A stretch of 19,983 nucleotides of DNA from Chromera velia. Taxonomy: Eukaryota > Sar > Chromeraceae. The DNA lies in assembly GCA_018398765.1 (NCBI GenBank), contig JAHBMJ010002303.1, positions 1 to 19,983 of the forward strand. Direction: 5' to 3'. Made by a program: the position numbers and the translations under genes. Below are positions 1 to 10,170 of this stretch, one piece after another. The notes beneath the pieces were generated by a model. It was given only the letters and a program-made list of their open reading frames with translations, did no database searches and was not told the DNA's origin. Numbering within the stretch: position 1 is the stretch's first letter; each line of letters opens with the position of its first letter.

Positions 1-480
1 GGGGGAGGGGAGGGAACGCTGCTGGCCACGTACTATCACATAGCTAGAAACGACACAGCTTTCCCGTACGTCGGGGAAAAAAAAGCCGCAGAAAATCTGC
101 AAAGGCCAAACACAGTCCTTAAAACAGTTTTAAAAATATGATGTACAAGAAAACCAGTACTAAGCAGAATAAAAAACCAATAAAAATTATAAATAAGAAA
201 CTTATTGAATGCTAGATTGAATGTATTAGACAGTACCATAAACTTCTTAAATAGTGGCTTAAATTATTTTAAACAAATTTTCCATTAATCTAAAAATACT
301 TAAAAACAGTGATCACAATTAAAAAGGACTTAAGCTTAAATACATATGAACGTTGTCCCCTTTAGTCCGTTTGTATCCCCTTTAATCCTTGTGCTACTCC
401 CTGCGATGACCGATGGATGAACGAATCCCCTTCTCCCCCTGTTATATGTAAACTCATCATTGTTTACTATTGCTCACCTG
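1..480. other. AT-rich intergenic DNA, no gene seen
   Basis: After a G-rich first 15 bases, positions about 100-350 are strongly AT-rich with many stops in all frames. I see no domain, RNA gene or clear repeat. Confidence 0.6.
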
Positions 481-740
481 GCCGCGCAGCTGGTAGCAGC
501 AGTAAAAGAAATGATATGAGCACACCGAATCTGGCGGCCGGCGGATGCCCCCGGCCTGCGGCTGCGGTCCCCCCCCCCCGGCCTTTGCATGCAAGCTAAT
601 GCAAGCATCTGCCGGCGCCGCTGCCCGCCCATGCAGTTTCATGCATGCATTTTTGCATGCGTTCGTGCCGCGTCGATCTTTCCGGGGCCTGGCACAGGCT
701 TCTTTCCGGGGGCAATGACGCGTCCGCGCGCGCGTATATC
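480..740. promoter_or_regulatory. GC-rich block with GCATGC palindromes upstream of the main gene
   Basis: The block is flanked by AT-rich DNA. It contains a run of 11 C at 569-579, GCATGC cores at 587-592, 643-648 and 655-660 (the first inside the palindrome TTGCATGCAA, the second inside ATGCATGCAT), and a CGCG stretch near 725-733. Its position about 0.5-0.75 kb upstream of the ATG suggests an upstream regulatory region, but no transcription start can be read from sequence. Confidence 0.3.
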
Positions 741-780
741 CACTTTTTTTCGATCTGTATCTTGATTATTTTCTTTTAAT

Positions 781-796
781 TTTTTTAATTAAAAAA
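781..796. repeat. AT palindrome
   Basis: A perfect 16-bp palindrome, TTTTTTAATTAAAAAA, lies between the GC-rich block and the main gene. It could be a nucleosome-free promoter element or simply low-complexity DNA. Confidence 0.4.
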
Positions 797-851
797 AAAT
801 CCAATACAGAGCCAAAAAATTGTGGCCCCGCAAAGTTGTCCGTGTAGGCTC

Positions 852-1181
852 TTACTCCCAAAAATCTTTCAGCAATTCGCTTTTTAAGGTCACTCGCATG
901 GATGTACGATCGATTATTTTTTGTGTGCGCACGCGCTTGCGTGTTGCACTTTTTTTCGCGGTCTCAGTCAATCTTTTTCGATCTTCTGCCAATTGAAGTG
1001 TCCCACCAAACAAACTGCGACCATGAAGAGGCTTCTGGAGAGCGTCCTGCTTCTTCCTCAGTCCAAGTAAAAGTACATGGAACTCTGTGTAAAGTTTCTG
1101 ACTGTCTGTGAGTTCTCGATCGTGTTTTTGCTGCCAAACCCGCTTGAAAATCCTTGAAAAAGAAGAAGACTTCCAGCTCAT
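852..1181 (-). CDS. Hypothetical 109-residue ORF, head-to-head with the main gene
   Basis: An ATG-initiated ORF with balanced, basic, non-repetitive composition (starts MSWKSSSFSRIFKRVW, ends LLKDFWE). It has a possible amphipathic helix in the first 50 residues and no cysteine motif. I recognise no family. Its ATG is only 53 nt from the ATG of the pacifastin-like gene on the other strand, so it would be antisense to that gene's 5' UTR. This makes a separate functional gene less likely. Chance ORFs of 100 codons are common in this window. It stands out only because it is not low-complexity. Confidence 0.2.
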   Translation of the reverse strand: MSWKSSSFSRIFKRVWQQKHDRELTDSQKLYTEFHVLLLGLRKKQDALQKPLHGRSLFGGTLQLAEDRKRLTETAKKSATRKRVRTQKIIDRTSMRVTLKSELLKDFWE

Positions 1182-1234
1182 TCGCTGAAATCGGTTTCGA
1201 TCCCTACGCCGTTATCTTGAGCTACAACCTCAAA

Positions 1235-2411
1235 ATGCACCTCTCTACAGTCATTCTCTGCGGGATGTGCCTTCCTGCAATCCTTGCTCAATCGCCTTTC
1301 GGGGCCCCACGAACGAATCTGATGGGAGGAGCGCGGCTCCCACTCCACCACACTCCTCTTTCAGAGCCGGGGGAAGAGCTTTGTCCTTCTTCCTGCCCAT
1401 CCTTCTCCTGCCCCAACGGAGAGATTCCCTTCGCTTCCAGGCCGGAATGCTGCCCAGGCCCCGGTTGCTGTCCAGACAGCTGCATCCCTGAGCTGCAGTG
1501 CCCGGCTACCTGCGACTCCTGGTTCGATGGTTGCAACACCTGTGTCTGCAGTGAAGGGCGCAAGACCGCTTGCACTGCCATGTACTGCCTGACGTCAGTT
1601 AGTTTTCAGTCCCTTTACTCTGCTGCCGCCGTACATCTAGTTTGCATGAGCACCTCTCTCTTCTACCTGACTGTCACTGAAGAGGAGAAAGCCTTTCGAA
1701 TGATGAAAGATCAGTTGACCCACGGCAAGTGCATCCATCCATCCATCCAGTCTCGGTAGGGGTTCGGGATGGGTCGGGTCCTCTTCTCATTGACACTCTC
1801 CCCCTTCATTCCTCTGCACTAAAAAACTGGTGACTTCCAGTTTCCCTCTTAAACCTCTTTCCTCTTGGTGTGCCCCCCTTCTCGTGTGTGCAGACAGAGA
1901 GCACCTCCCCACTGCCTGAGAAGCACCGAAATCGACGTGGTGGTTCCCCCAGTCAGCGAGGAGGAGCCCGTCACAACCCCTCCGCCAGTCGCAGTAGAAG
2001 AACCTGTACCCGAGAACAACTCCTCCTGCCCGGACGGCTGCACGTCCTTCTTTGACGGCTGCAATACCTGCATGTGCAGTGAGGGCCGAATCATGGGCTG
2101 CACAAAAAAGGCGTGCAGGTACGCTCTGCATGCATGATCGATCGCATGTTGTCTCGAGGTGCTCTCAGATATCGTCCCTCTCCCTTCTGTTTTCTCTGGC
2201 CGTTGAGTGCGTGACTTGGTGATACCTCTCTCTCTCTGCCTTCTTGCCTGCCTCATGCTCGCAAGTGTGTTGTCCCACCCTTCGTCTGTCTCCCTCTCTT
2301 CAGGGGCTCAGTGAGTGCTGCATTTTGCCTTTACTTTCCGTTCTGTCTCCCTCAACCTGCTGTCCTCTATCTCTATCTGCCTCTGCCCCCGTCTCCCCCT
2401 CTATGTGAGAG

Positions 2412-2446
<35 letters not shown>

Positions 2447-4048
2447 ACAGATAGGCATCCGATTTTTGTGTCTCAATCATGGTGTCTGCGTTTGCCGTGT
2501 GCAGGGGAGAGATGGAGGAGCCTCGGTGTCTAGCCTGGGAGGGAGAGGAAGAAGAGGAGGCCGCTGCAACTTGCCCCGACGACTGCGTCACCTGGTTCGA
2601 CGGGTGCAACTACTGTTCCTGTGAGGAGGGCAAAGTTTCCGGATGCACAAAGATGCTCTGCCAGTGAGTTCTCCTGTCCCTTCCACTTCATTCATAGCCT
2701 TTTATGGATTCCTGTCACCCCTTTATCTGCCTATCTCTATGTCCATCTGCCTGTCTGAAGAAAAACCATATAGTCTGTCTGAAGAAAAAAGAAACATGGC
2801 GTCTGTCTCCGCACACGAAAGCTAAGAAGGGTTGATGCACAATGACGTGGAAGTAGAACGTATTTTTGTGATTTTTTCATCTGTCGCCCATTCCTTCTGC
2901 GCCCACACAGCTTCTTTCCTTCCTCCTTTGTGTTTCCTTCCATGTGGCGTTTCTCTCTTGTTTGCTTTTTTTCTCTTGCTTTGTTCGTGTGAGAGAGCCA
3001 GACTGCGTCGCAATCCTATTGTTCCTTTCACTAAGCATACACCCCCCTTTCTCCTTTCTCATTGTTCCTTCCACTATGCATACACCCACCCCCCTTTCTC
3101 CTTAATTTCCCATTTTTCACGTGCAGCGAACAGGACGGAGAGCCCAGGTGCACCAGAAGGAGGGGCGAGATCGGGGAGGAGACAACCCCGAAGCCCCCAA
3201 CCACCCAGACACCCCCTCTGCCAGCTGAGGGTCCCGAGGGCTGCACTCCCGTTGTGTGCCCCTCCGGATTCGCCCCCTTCGTCTCCGACCCCGCGGCATG
3301 TCCCGGAAAGAATTGTTGCCCCGACGCGTGCCTCCCTGAGGGCAAGTGCTCCCTCAACTGCGAGGCATGGTACGACGGCTGCAACTCCTGTGGCTGCACT
3401 GATGAAGGGCAGATCTCTGTGTGTACAAAGCGACACTGTTTCAGACAGGGAGAGGCATACTGCGAAAGAGTAGCGCCTATGGGGGGGGCAGGACCAACCC
3501 TTCCCCCCTTCTCTGACCCCGTTCCTGTTATTGAGGAACCCCCATCGTCCCCCGACTGCGCCGCTGTCACCTGCCTCTCGCCGACGACTTGCGCGGCAGG
3601 GGAGCGATTGGAGACCCCTGAGGGCGAGTGCTGCCCGAGGTGCGTGCAGGACTGCGGTTTGGCTCGGTGTCTGATGGTTGAGTGTGCAGAGGGGGAGTTG
3701 AAAGAGACTCCGAAGGGCGAGTGTTGTCCGAGATGTAAGATGGCCATTATGGCTGTCGTTCCAAGCGAACCCGAGATCTCCACCATGAGCGTTCCCGCTC
3801 CCGCTCCCTCTTCCGTGGAGATGGGGGGGATGGTGGAGGAAGACGTTGCTTCCGTTGACTGCGCACTGGTCAGCTGTGAGCGTCCCTCATGTCCTCAGGG
3901 AGTCGTGGCTGTTGTACCGGAGGGGCAATGTTGCCCTGTCTGTCCTTCCGAGGCACCTATTAATAGATCGGGGGGTACTGTGGAGGCTCTCGGGGGATCT
4001 CCATCAACGCAACACCTTCGTTCCCGCGCATCATCTGCGCAACACTAG
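1235..4048 (+). CDS. Secreted four-module pacifastin-like / VWC-like cysteine-rich protein (4 exons)
   Basis: Exons 1235-1593, 1894-2118, 2505-2663 and 3127-4048 join into 554 codons plus TAG. The start is the ATG opening a signal peptide (residues 1-18, cleavage probably after ILA). Earlier in-frame codons lack an ATG. Modules with the pattern C-x3-C-x6-C-N-x-C-x-C-(x7/8)-C-T-x3-C-(x7/8)-C lie at residues 89-127, 165-203, 218-256 and 322-360. Their core matches the pacifastin signature CNxCxC-x2/3-G-x3/6-CT-x3-C, with one extra cysteine inside the domain and one after it. Cysteine caps ending CCPD-x-C precede modules 1 and 4 (residues 50-83 and 287-316). Three VWC-like half modules, C-x4-C-x4/5-C-x12-CC-x2-C, lie at 392-420, 424-451 and 493-520. 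Linkers are Pro/Glu/Thr-rich. By family analogy it is a secreted serine-protease inhibitor, with predicted P1 residues Ala, Lys, Lys, Lys. An adhesive or matrix role is the alternative. Exon structure is well supported; function is inferred. Confidence 0.85.
1594..1893 (+). other. Intron 1 (phase 2)
   Basis: Donor AC|GTCAGT and acceptor GTGTGTGCAG|A. Removing the 300 bp joins AC to A (Thr120) and gives an eight-residue spacing between the last two cysteines of module 1, equal to that in modules 2 and 3. Retention would read on to a stop at 1757-1759 and truncate the protein. Confidence 0.8.
2119..2504 (+). other. Intron 2 (phase 2)
   Basis: Donor AG|GTACGC and acceptor CCGTGTGCAG|G, 386 bp. 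The join makes Arg195 and keeps the C-x8-C spacing. It holds a pure GA dinucleotide run near its 3' third and pyrimidine-rich stretches. Confidence 0.85.
2415..2445. repeat. (GA)n microsatellite in intron 2
   Basis: Uninterrupted GA dinucleotides for about 31 bases. Confidence 0.9.
2664..3126 (+). other. Intron 3 (phase 2)
   Basis: Donor CA|GTGAGT and acceptor CACGTGCAG|C, 463 bp. The join makes His248 and again gives C-x8-C. Near the acceptor a motif of about 30 bp is repeated imperfectly (the segments reading CATACACCC...CCTTTCTCC at about 3038-3058 and 3079-3102). All three acceptors of this gene share the extended form GTGCAG. Confidence 0.85.
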
Positions 4049-4207
4049 GAACAAAGCGGCGAGGAGAATGCGAGAGAGAGAGAGCGATAAGAAGAAATGA
4101 AGGCAGGTTGTAAGAATGTGCAAGTCCATAAAGCATGCGATTGTTTGTGATGTTGATTCTTGACTCTTTGTGTTGGAGACCGAAAAGTGCACGCTTGTGT
4201 TTGTGTC

Positions 4208-4239
4208 AGTGAGTGAGTGAGTGAGTGAATGAGTGAGTG
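4208..4239. repeat. (GAGT)n microsatellite
   Basis: Tandem GAGT units with one GAAT variant. A similar short GAGT run occurs at about 6911-6930. Confidence 0.9.
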
Positions 4240-4791
4240 CGAAAGAGAAAAGAGTGGTCGCACCGCATCTGCGCCGCCTCTTCCCTTCCCCTTGCTTCAA
4301 TGATTGAAGCCTCGCGATTCTTTGATTTATTCATGAGTGCAAAGAAGAAAATGGCTGTCTGTCTACACTTGATGTGGAGGTTTCGCAAGGTGACAGAACA
4401 AAAGCAAAAGAAACGATGGCAGAAACTGTCTGTCTTTCTGTCAAGGTTTGACCCACGTGACTGATCAATCGATCTGTTAGCTCCTTCTTCCTGCTGCGTG
4501 CATGGATCCATGCATGGCGTGCGTGTCGTACTGAGGAAGTAAGTAAGTAAATGAGAGTGAGCCCTCTCTGTCTGACTGCCGATCTCTGTCTGTCTGCCCG
4601 TTCGAAAAAAGGGAAGCAGGCAGAAAAGAAAGGAAAGGAACGGTCGGATACAATTAAGGCAACACAGGGCCCTCCTTGTGTTGTGTGGGAGGGAGGGCGA
4701 GAGGGAGGGGGGGACGGGAGGGCGTGAGGGAGTTCAAACAAACACCCCAATGAGTGCATGTCATGATCATGTGAACGTGAACGAAGCGCGC

Positions 4792-4812
4792 GACTGACTG
4801 ACTGACTGACTG
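4792..4812. repeat. (GACT)n microsatellite
   Basis: About five uninterrupted GACT units. Confidence 0.9.
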
Positions 4813-4837
4813 CTAGATGGCCGACTGATGAGACAAA

Positions 4838-4864
4838 GGAAAAGAAAAGAAAAGAAAAGAAAAG
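4838..4864. repeat. (AAAAG)n microsatellite
   Basis: About five AAAAG units, purine-only on the plus strand. Confidence 0.85.
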
Positions 4865-6473
4865 CATAGCAGATTCATTCATCGGTCCGGGTATCCCTCA
4901 CTGGAGAGATAGAGGTCAGATGAATGAAAACAGTGAATGAGTGAGAAGGAGAGATGATGAATGCATGAATGCATGCAGCAATGAAAGAAAGAAAGAAACT
5001 GAAAGAAATGGGTGCACGCATGCATGCTCGGTTGGATGGATGCGCGGGCAGACGGACGGATTGGTGGGATCAGCCGTGCTGTGCCGTGCCTCGCTCCCTC
5101 AACCCCTTCCCTTCCCTTGTTTCCTGTCATCTTTTCCCTTTCCGTCCTCCCTCTTGAGGGTTCGTTAATGAATACGTCCCCCTCCCCCGCCTCTTCCACT
5201 TGATGGATGGACGGATGGCTGAATCTCCCTTCTCCACCTCACTTCGACTCACAAAACAAGATCACACTTGTTGTTCTTCCGTGCTTGCCTGCGTGCCTGA
5301 ATGTGTGCGCGAATGATGAATCCATGCCCACGATGGTCAATGCATGAATGAAAACTCTCTTCTTCTCCCAGCTCCCCCCCCCTTCGATCTTTAAATGCAT
5401 GCGTTGCATTCCTTCTTAATTCTCGTCGTGCATGATGTGATCAAGCAAGAGACAGCTTAGGTCTCCTTTTGAACTCACAAATGCAACATCGAAGCCGGAG
5501 AAAGAGAGAAAGTGAATAAGTAAGTGCTTTCCTGCCTGTCTGTCTGTCTGGTTTTGCTGACCTGCCTGCAGGTTTGTCTAAGTGACTCCCTGCTTTCCTG
5601 CTGTGCCTTTGTTCTAGTACATGCACAACGTTTTTTTTGTCGTTCGTTGTCTTTGCCTTGTCGTCAGTTCATGAACTGTTGCTTGCTTCAGTGTGAAGCA
5701 GTGGTCGGGTCTGCCCCGGCCGGAAAGAGCACTCCCTGAAATGATCTTATCTCCCTTTCCCTTTCTGTTTGTGTGTGCGGGAGTAACCCAGGCAGGCCTA
5801 AGCAAGATCCATAGAGATCCCTCGTGTGACCGGATACGTGCACGCACAAGCACACACAGAAACAGAGAGCGCGGCGGGAGAGGGGGGGGAGAGAGAGAAT
5901 CTGGGGTCGCATTCTCTTTCTGCTCTGCATGCCCCCTCTTCTCTTTGATTGGTTGATTGATTGACTGATGGACCGGATCCATTAACTGGTCGATCCTTGA
6001 GGTCGCCTTCCTTCTTTCTGTCCTCTCTCTGTGTGTCCGCAGTTGCGTGTGTCTGGCACTCGGGAAAAGAGGAGTAGCACATCAATGTCTCATGATTCTT
6101 TCTTTCTCTGCATTTTCCGCTTTTTTCAGTTGATCGCTCGAGATTTTGAGACAGAAAGAAATGGGGTACTGTGAAGCAGCATCCAAGAGTTGAGCAAATG
6201 TCACAGGCGATGGTCACATCATGTGAAGAAAGGAAAAAGGGGGACTGCATGGGAAGGAAGACTGCATGGCGTGCGGGTGCGCTTGCAAGTCTATTGAACG
6301 GTTAGAAGGAGACGCAGAGCAGATGTCAGAGTCACCGGTTGGAGAGAGGAACAAAAGAGAACGTACGTACTCCTTTTCATCCTGTCTTCAGTTGGTGCTC
6401 CCTGTTTTCGTTTCCTCTTAATCGATCGTGAGAGGCCGGCTAGTGCCCCCCCTCGTCTGTCTGTCCCTCTTCA

Positions 6474-6496
6474 TTCCTTCCTTCCTTCCTTCCTTC
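6474..6496. repeat. (TTCC)n microsatellite
   Basis: Five to six TTCC units. Confidence 0.9.
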
Positions 6497-7260
6497 GTCC
6501 GTGAGTTCGTCGCTTGGTGCTTGCTTCCGTCCTTTCGAAAAGAGGGAGAGGACACTACCTCTACACCCACTCACACACACACACGCAGCCTCCCTCCCGT
6601 GTGTCTCTTGAAGGGGAAGGAAACCGTGATCTCTCTACCTCCCTGAACAGAAGCAAAAAGAAAAAACAGGACGGCGACGAGAGATCGATCGAGCAACTGA
6701 TCAACCGAGAAAAACAACAACAGAAAAGGGGAGAAAATAAATCGAAAATCGATCCAAGGCGGGAAGAGAAAGCCGACAGATCAAAACAATGCAGGCAGGC
6801 AGAACTGAAGGAACAGAATTTTGCTGGAGGGATAACCACGTAAAGGAAAGACAGAGAACAAAGTGCGTGTGTGTTTGGTCGTTTCACCCGGAATCGATTG
6901 AAAGTCGACAAGTGAGTGAGTGAGTGAGTGCTTGAAGCCCTTCCCTACCGCCCCTCCTCCCACCACCCCCCTCTCCTCGAAACAACTCAACAGCCTGAAG
7001 GTGGCACTCTCTCTTTTTCGTGCCACTGAAGTCGCTTGCTTGTTTTTTATTCCCCATCCTTTCGCTCTTCCCTTTTCCTCTTGTTACATCTCCTTTCATT
7101 CCACTTGACTACTTCTCCCCCATCTCGCTCGAAGGCTGTCTGTCTGTCTGTTCCTTCAATCAAAGCTTTCCTCACTCTTCTGTATGGGTGGGTCCACTGC
7201 AAGCCGGCGGATGAAGGGAGACAGATAGACAGACCTGCCTCCCTGTCTGCGTGTTGAGGA

Positions 7261-7332
7261 GAGGAGATAGATGCAGGGAGGGTTGAGGAGATAGATGCAG
7301 GGAGGGTTGAGGAGATAGATGCAGGGAGGGGG
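7261..7332. repeat. 24-bp minisatellite, three copies
   Basis: A 24-bp unit beginning GAGGAGATAGATGCAGGGAG starts at 7261, 7285 and 7309. The copies are identical until the last diverges into a G run at its 3' end. Confidence 0.9.
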
Positions 7333-7949
7333 GGGTGTTGAGAGAGTGCATGGAGGGACGGCCGTGTCGATCCGATCAGCCGTCCACTCACGCATGCAGG
7401 GGCCCGTGCAGCTTGGAGAAGAGACACATAAATAACTCCACAGAACAGAGCAGAAAGTGGAACGAGAAAGAGAGAGGACGTTTTTTTTGTGCGAAGGTAC
7501 ACTGAGGGAGGGGGGGGGGCATTGTTCGGTTTGATGAAACGGAACGGCAGAGGACGTCAAGGAAAGACACCGAGTTGCATTCGTGTTGGTTTTTTGGTTG
7601 ATCACTTGGGTAACTCCCTCCATCCCTTCCTTCTCTTTTCCTTTCTTTCTCTCACCTTATGTCTTTCGCATCACGCTCTTTTTCCCCCCTCATCTTGTTC
7701 CTCATCCTCTCTTTCTTCCCACGACTGTGTAGGACAATGCTGACAAATTGGCTGACAGACAGGCAGACAAAAGAAGAAACCAACAAAACAACCTACTGAT
7801 CGAGGGAGTCTGCTCTCAGCAAGGCTTCTAGAGACAGAGAGAGAATCGTCATGCAGAAAGAAGAGCAGATAGATGGATAAACAAAGAAGATACATACATC
7901 TCACAAGTCATCGAGTGACTGTGAGAGAAAAGCCTGCTGCGAGAAACGT

Positions 7950-7978
7950 GGGGAGGGAGGGAGGGAGGGAGGGAGGGA
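7950..7978. repeat. (GGGA)n microsatellite
   Basis: About seven GGGA units. G-triplet spacing of one base could allow a G-quadruplex. Confidence 0.9.
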
Positions 7979-8926
7979 ACATCCGAAAGCTCTAGAGTCC
8001 CGGTGAATGTACTGGCCGGCTGGCTGCTTTCATCTGACAGCAGCCACCATCCTTGTTCTACCTCGATCGTGTGGAGCTCGGACCTTCCTTTTCCCGTTTC
8101 TCTGTGTGTTCAACTCACTCAAACACCTTGTTGATTGAAAATGAAAAATGAAAAGTACGTGCCAATGATGAAAAGTGAATGAATGAATGAACGAGTGCGT
8201 GTCGACCGGGGGTGACTGTGTTCACCCTTCCGGTACCACACAGTGGTCCCAACAGACCATCATCTGTAGAAGGGAAAGAAGAAAGAGAGCATTAACCTGT
8301 CCGAAGCTGTCCAGTGTTGTGGGGCGAAAAAAGGGGACAGCAAACCTGAAAGGAAGAGGGGACAGGTCGGGTCACACACGGTGGAGTGAAAAGGTATACG
8401 AACAAGCAGGACTTTATGCCTGCCGATACACGTGCCCTCACTCACTCACTACTCATGTACTCGGTCCGTCCTCTTGTTTGAGGTCAGAGGCGTGGATGGA
8501 TGGATGCAGAGCAAGGAAACGGTCGGGGACTGGTGGAGGGCCACCGGTCCTGTCTCGTTCTGGACTTGCATCTTCCTTGCATCGCCGGGCCACGAGAGTG
8601 CGTGTGATAGAGAGAGAGAAAGTCTCTCTTCCATTGTTGGTTGGTGAGAAAGAAAAAGGTTGAGGAAAGGTGCGAAAAATGAACGACGGTTCTTAATCGG
8701 TTGACGTGAACGTATCGATATGTATGGGTGGTGACTTTTTGTTCGATCTAGTTTTCCTTCTCACTCTTCTCCGTCTTCCGCTTCTTTCTTGCCTCCCCCT
8801 CTGTCCTCTTCTCTTCTCATTCCTCGTCTGCCCTGTTTTCAATTCTCCTCGTCCTTCTATGTCCCTCTTCGTCCCCCTCTCCTTTCCCGCCCCTTCTCGC
8901 TCCACCGTCTCGTCTTTTCTCGGTGT

Positions 8927-8949
8927 CAGGCAGGCAGGCAGGCAGGCAG
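8927..8949. repeat. (CAGG)n microsatellite
   Basis: Five to six CAGG units in pyrimidine-rich surroundings. Confidence 0.9.
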
Positions 8950-9358
8950 CCAAATGTGTCGATGGGACACGACTGTTATTACCATGCAAGGATGCATGCC
9001 AGCTGTGTCCTTGTGAGCCGACCAGTGAGACAGCACAAGCACAAATGCGATGAGAAGGAAGCAAAGAACTGCAGTCGATCGATATCCTGAGTTGAACTGC
9101 GAGAAAAAGAAACTGATCATCGATCAGAAAGTCGAGGGAGGGAAAGCGGGAGGATCGGAGGAACGTGCCCCCGGAAAGGTACACCGGGTGCATGTCCAAA
9201 AAGGGAAGGAAATAAGGGGACCGTCCACCTCCCCCCCCGTTTCCTTCCTTCCCACTTGGGCTTGGGGCGTCCTCTCTCACTCCTCCAACGAACTCTCTCA
9301 GAAAGAAAGAAAGAAAGTAGCTTTTCCTCATCCGCCCGCCCGCATGCTTTCGAGCGGG

Positions 9359-9556
9359 TTCTTTCTTTCTTTCTTTCTTTCTTTCTTTCGTTCTCTCTTT
9401 TCTTTCTTTCTCTCTTTTCTCTCTTTTCTTTTCTTTTCTTTCTTTCTTTCTTTCTTCCTTCCTTCCTTCCTTTCTTTCTTTTCTTTTCTTTTCTTTTCTT
9501 TTCTTTCTTTCTTTTCTTTCTTTCTTTCTTTCTTTCTTTTCTTTCTTTCTTTCTTT
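9359..9556. repeat. Long polypyrimidine CTTT/TTTTC tract
   Basis: About 198 bases of C and T on the plus strand, interrupted by a single G near 9390. Built from CTTT, TTTTC and TTCC units, it ends in a short GTTT run. A small GAAA run at 9300-9316 is the complementary type. The Lys/Glu/Arg and Phe/Ser/Leu open frames across it are by-products of the repeat. Confidence 0.95.
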
Positions 9557-10130
9557 GTTTGTTTGTTTGTGGCCCGTCTGAGATTTCATAGGCCTCCATC
9601 CTCTCTGTCTGTCATTCTTCGTTTCCTTTCTCCCTGTGAATGTCTGTCTGTCTGTCAAATGGGTCCCTTCGGAGGATTGCTTTAACATGCCCCCCCTTGC
9701 TTTTCTCCGTCGAGTGCCCAGACATGCAGACAATTGGGAGAAATTAAGTGAGGGGTTGTCCGTCTCGATCCTTCCTTTCGAGCCACTCAGTCGGTTTGAA
9801 GAGCCGACAGACCTACAACCCCTCTTTCCTACCTTCCTTCACTTTTTCCATTCCACCATTCCGTAAGTATTCCCGCACGTACAGAGAAACGCTGCTGCGT
9901 TCATCGTGTCGCGCGCGGTGTTTGTGCTCTTCTGTCTGAATCCGTCCGTCCTTCCGTTCACCCACTCACGGTCTCCCCCTCACTTCTTTCTCATTCGTCG
10001 CTGTCAGATGTCTGCATGTGTGCATGGCTGCCTAAGATGCCGCTTGCTCGCATGTCTGTTTTCCATCTTCATCAGTGCTGCAAATTCACCTGGATGGCAG
10101 CTGCCTGGTGACGACCTTCTGTTTTTGGAT

Positions 10131-10170
10131 GGGGTGGGTGGGTGGGTGGGTGNNNGGGTGGGTGGGTGGG
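10131..10170. repeat. (GGGT)n microsatellite with 3-N gap
   Basis: GGGT units run on both sides of NNN at 10153-10155, so the true repeat length is not known from this assembly. Confidence 0.9.

Noticed and set aside
4331-4882. 183-codon minus-strand frame
   Set aside because: It crosses several microsatellites, has Ser/Arg/His-rich low-complexity composition and no domain.
7261-7332. Three regularly spaced repeats that might suggest a CRISPR-like array
   Set aside because: The 24-bp units are directly adjacent with no spacers, and the genome is eukaryotic. It is a minisatellite.
8693-9733. 346-codon minus-strand frame rich in Lys, Glu and Arg, and its plus-strand Phe/Ser/Leu partners
   Set aside because: They are the translation of the CTTT/TTTTC repeat and its surroundings. 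No domain is visible and composition follows the microsatellite exactly.
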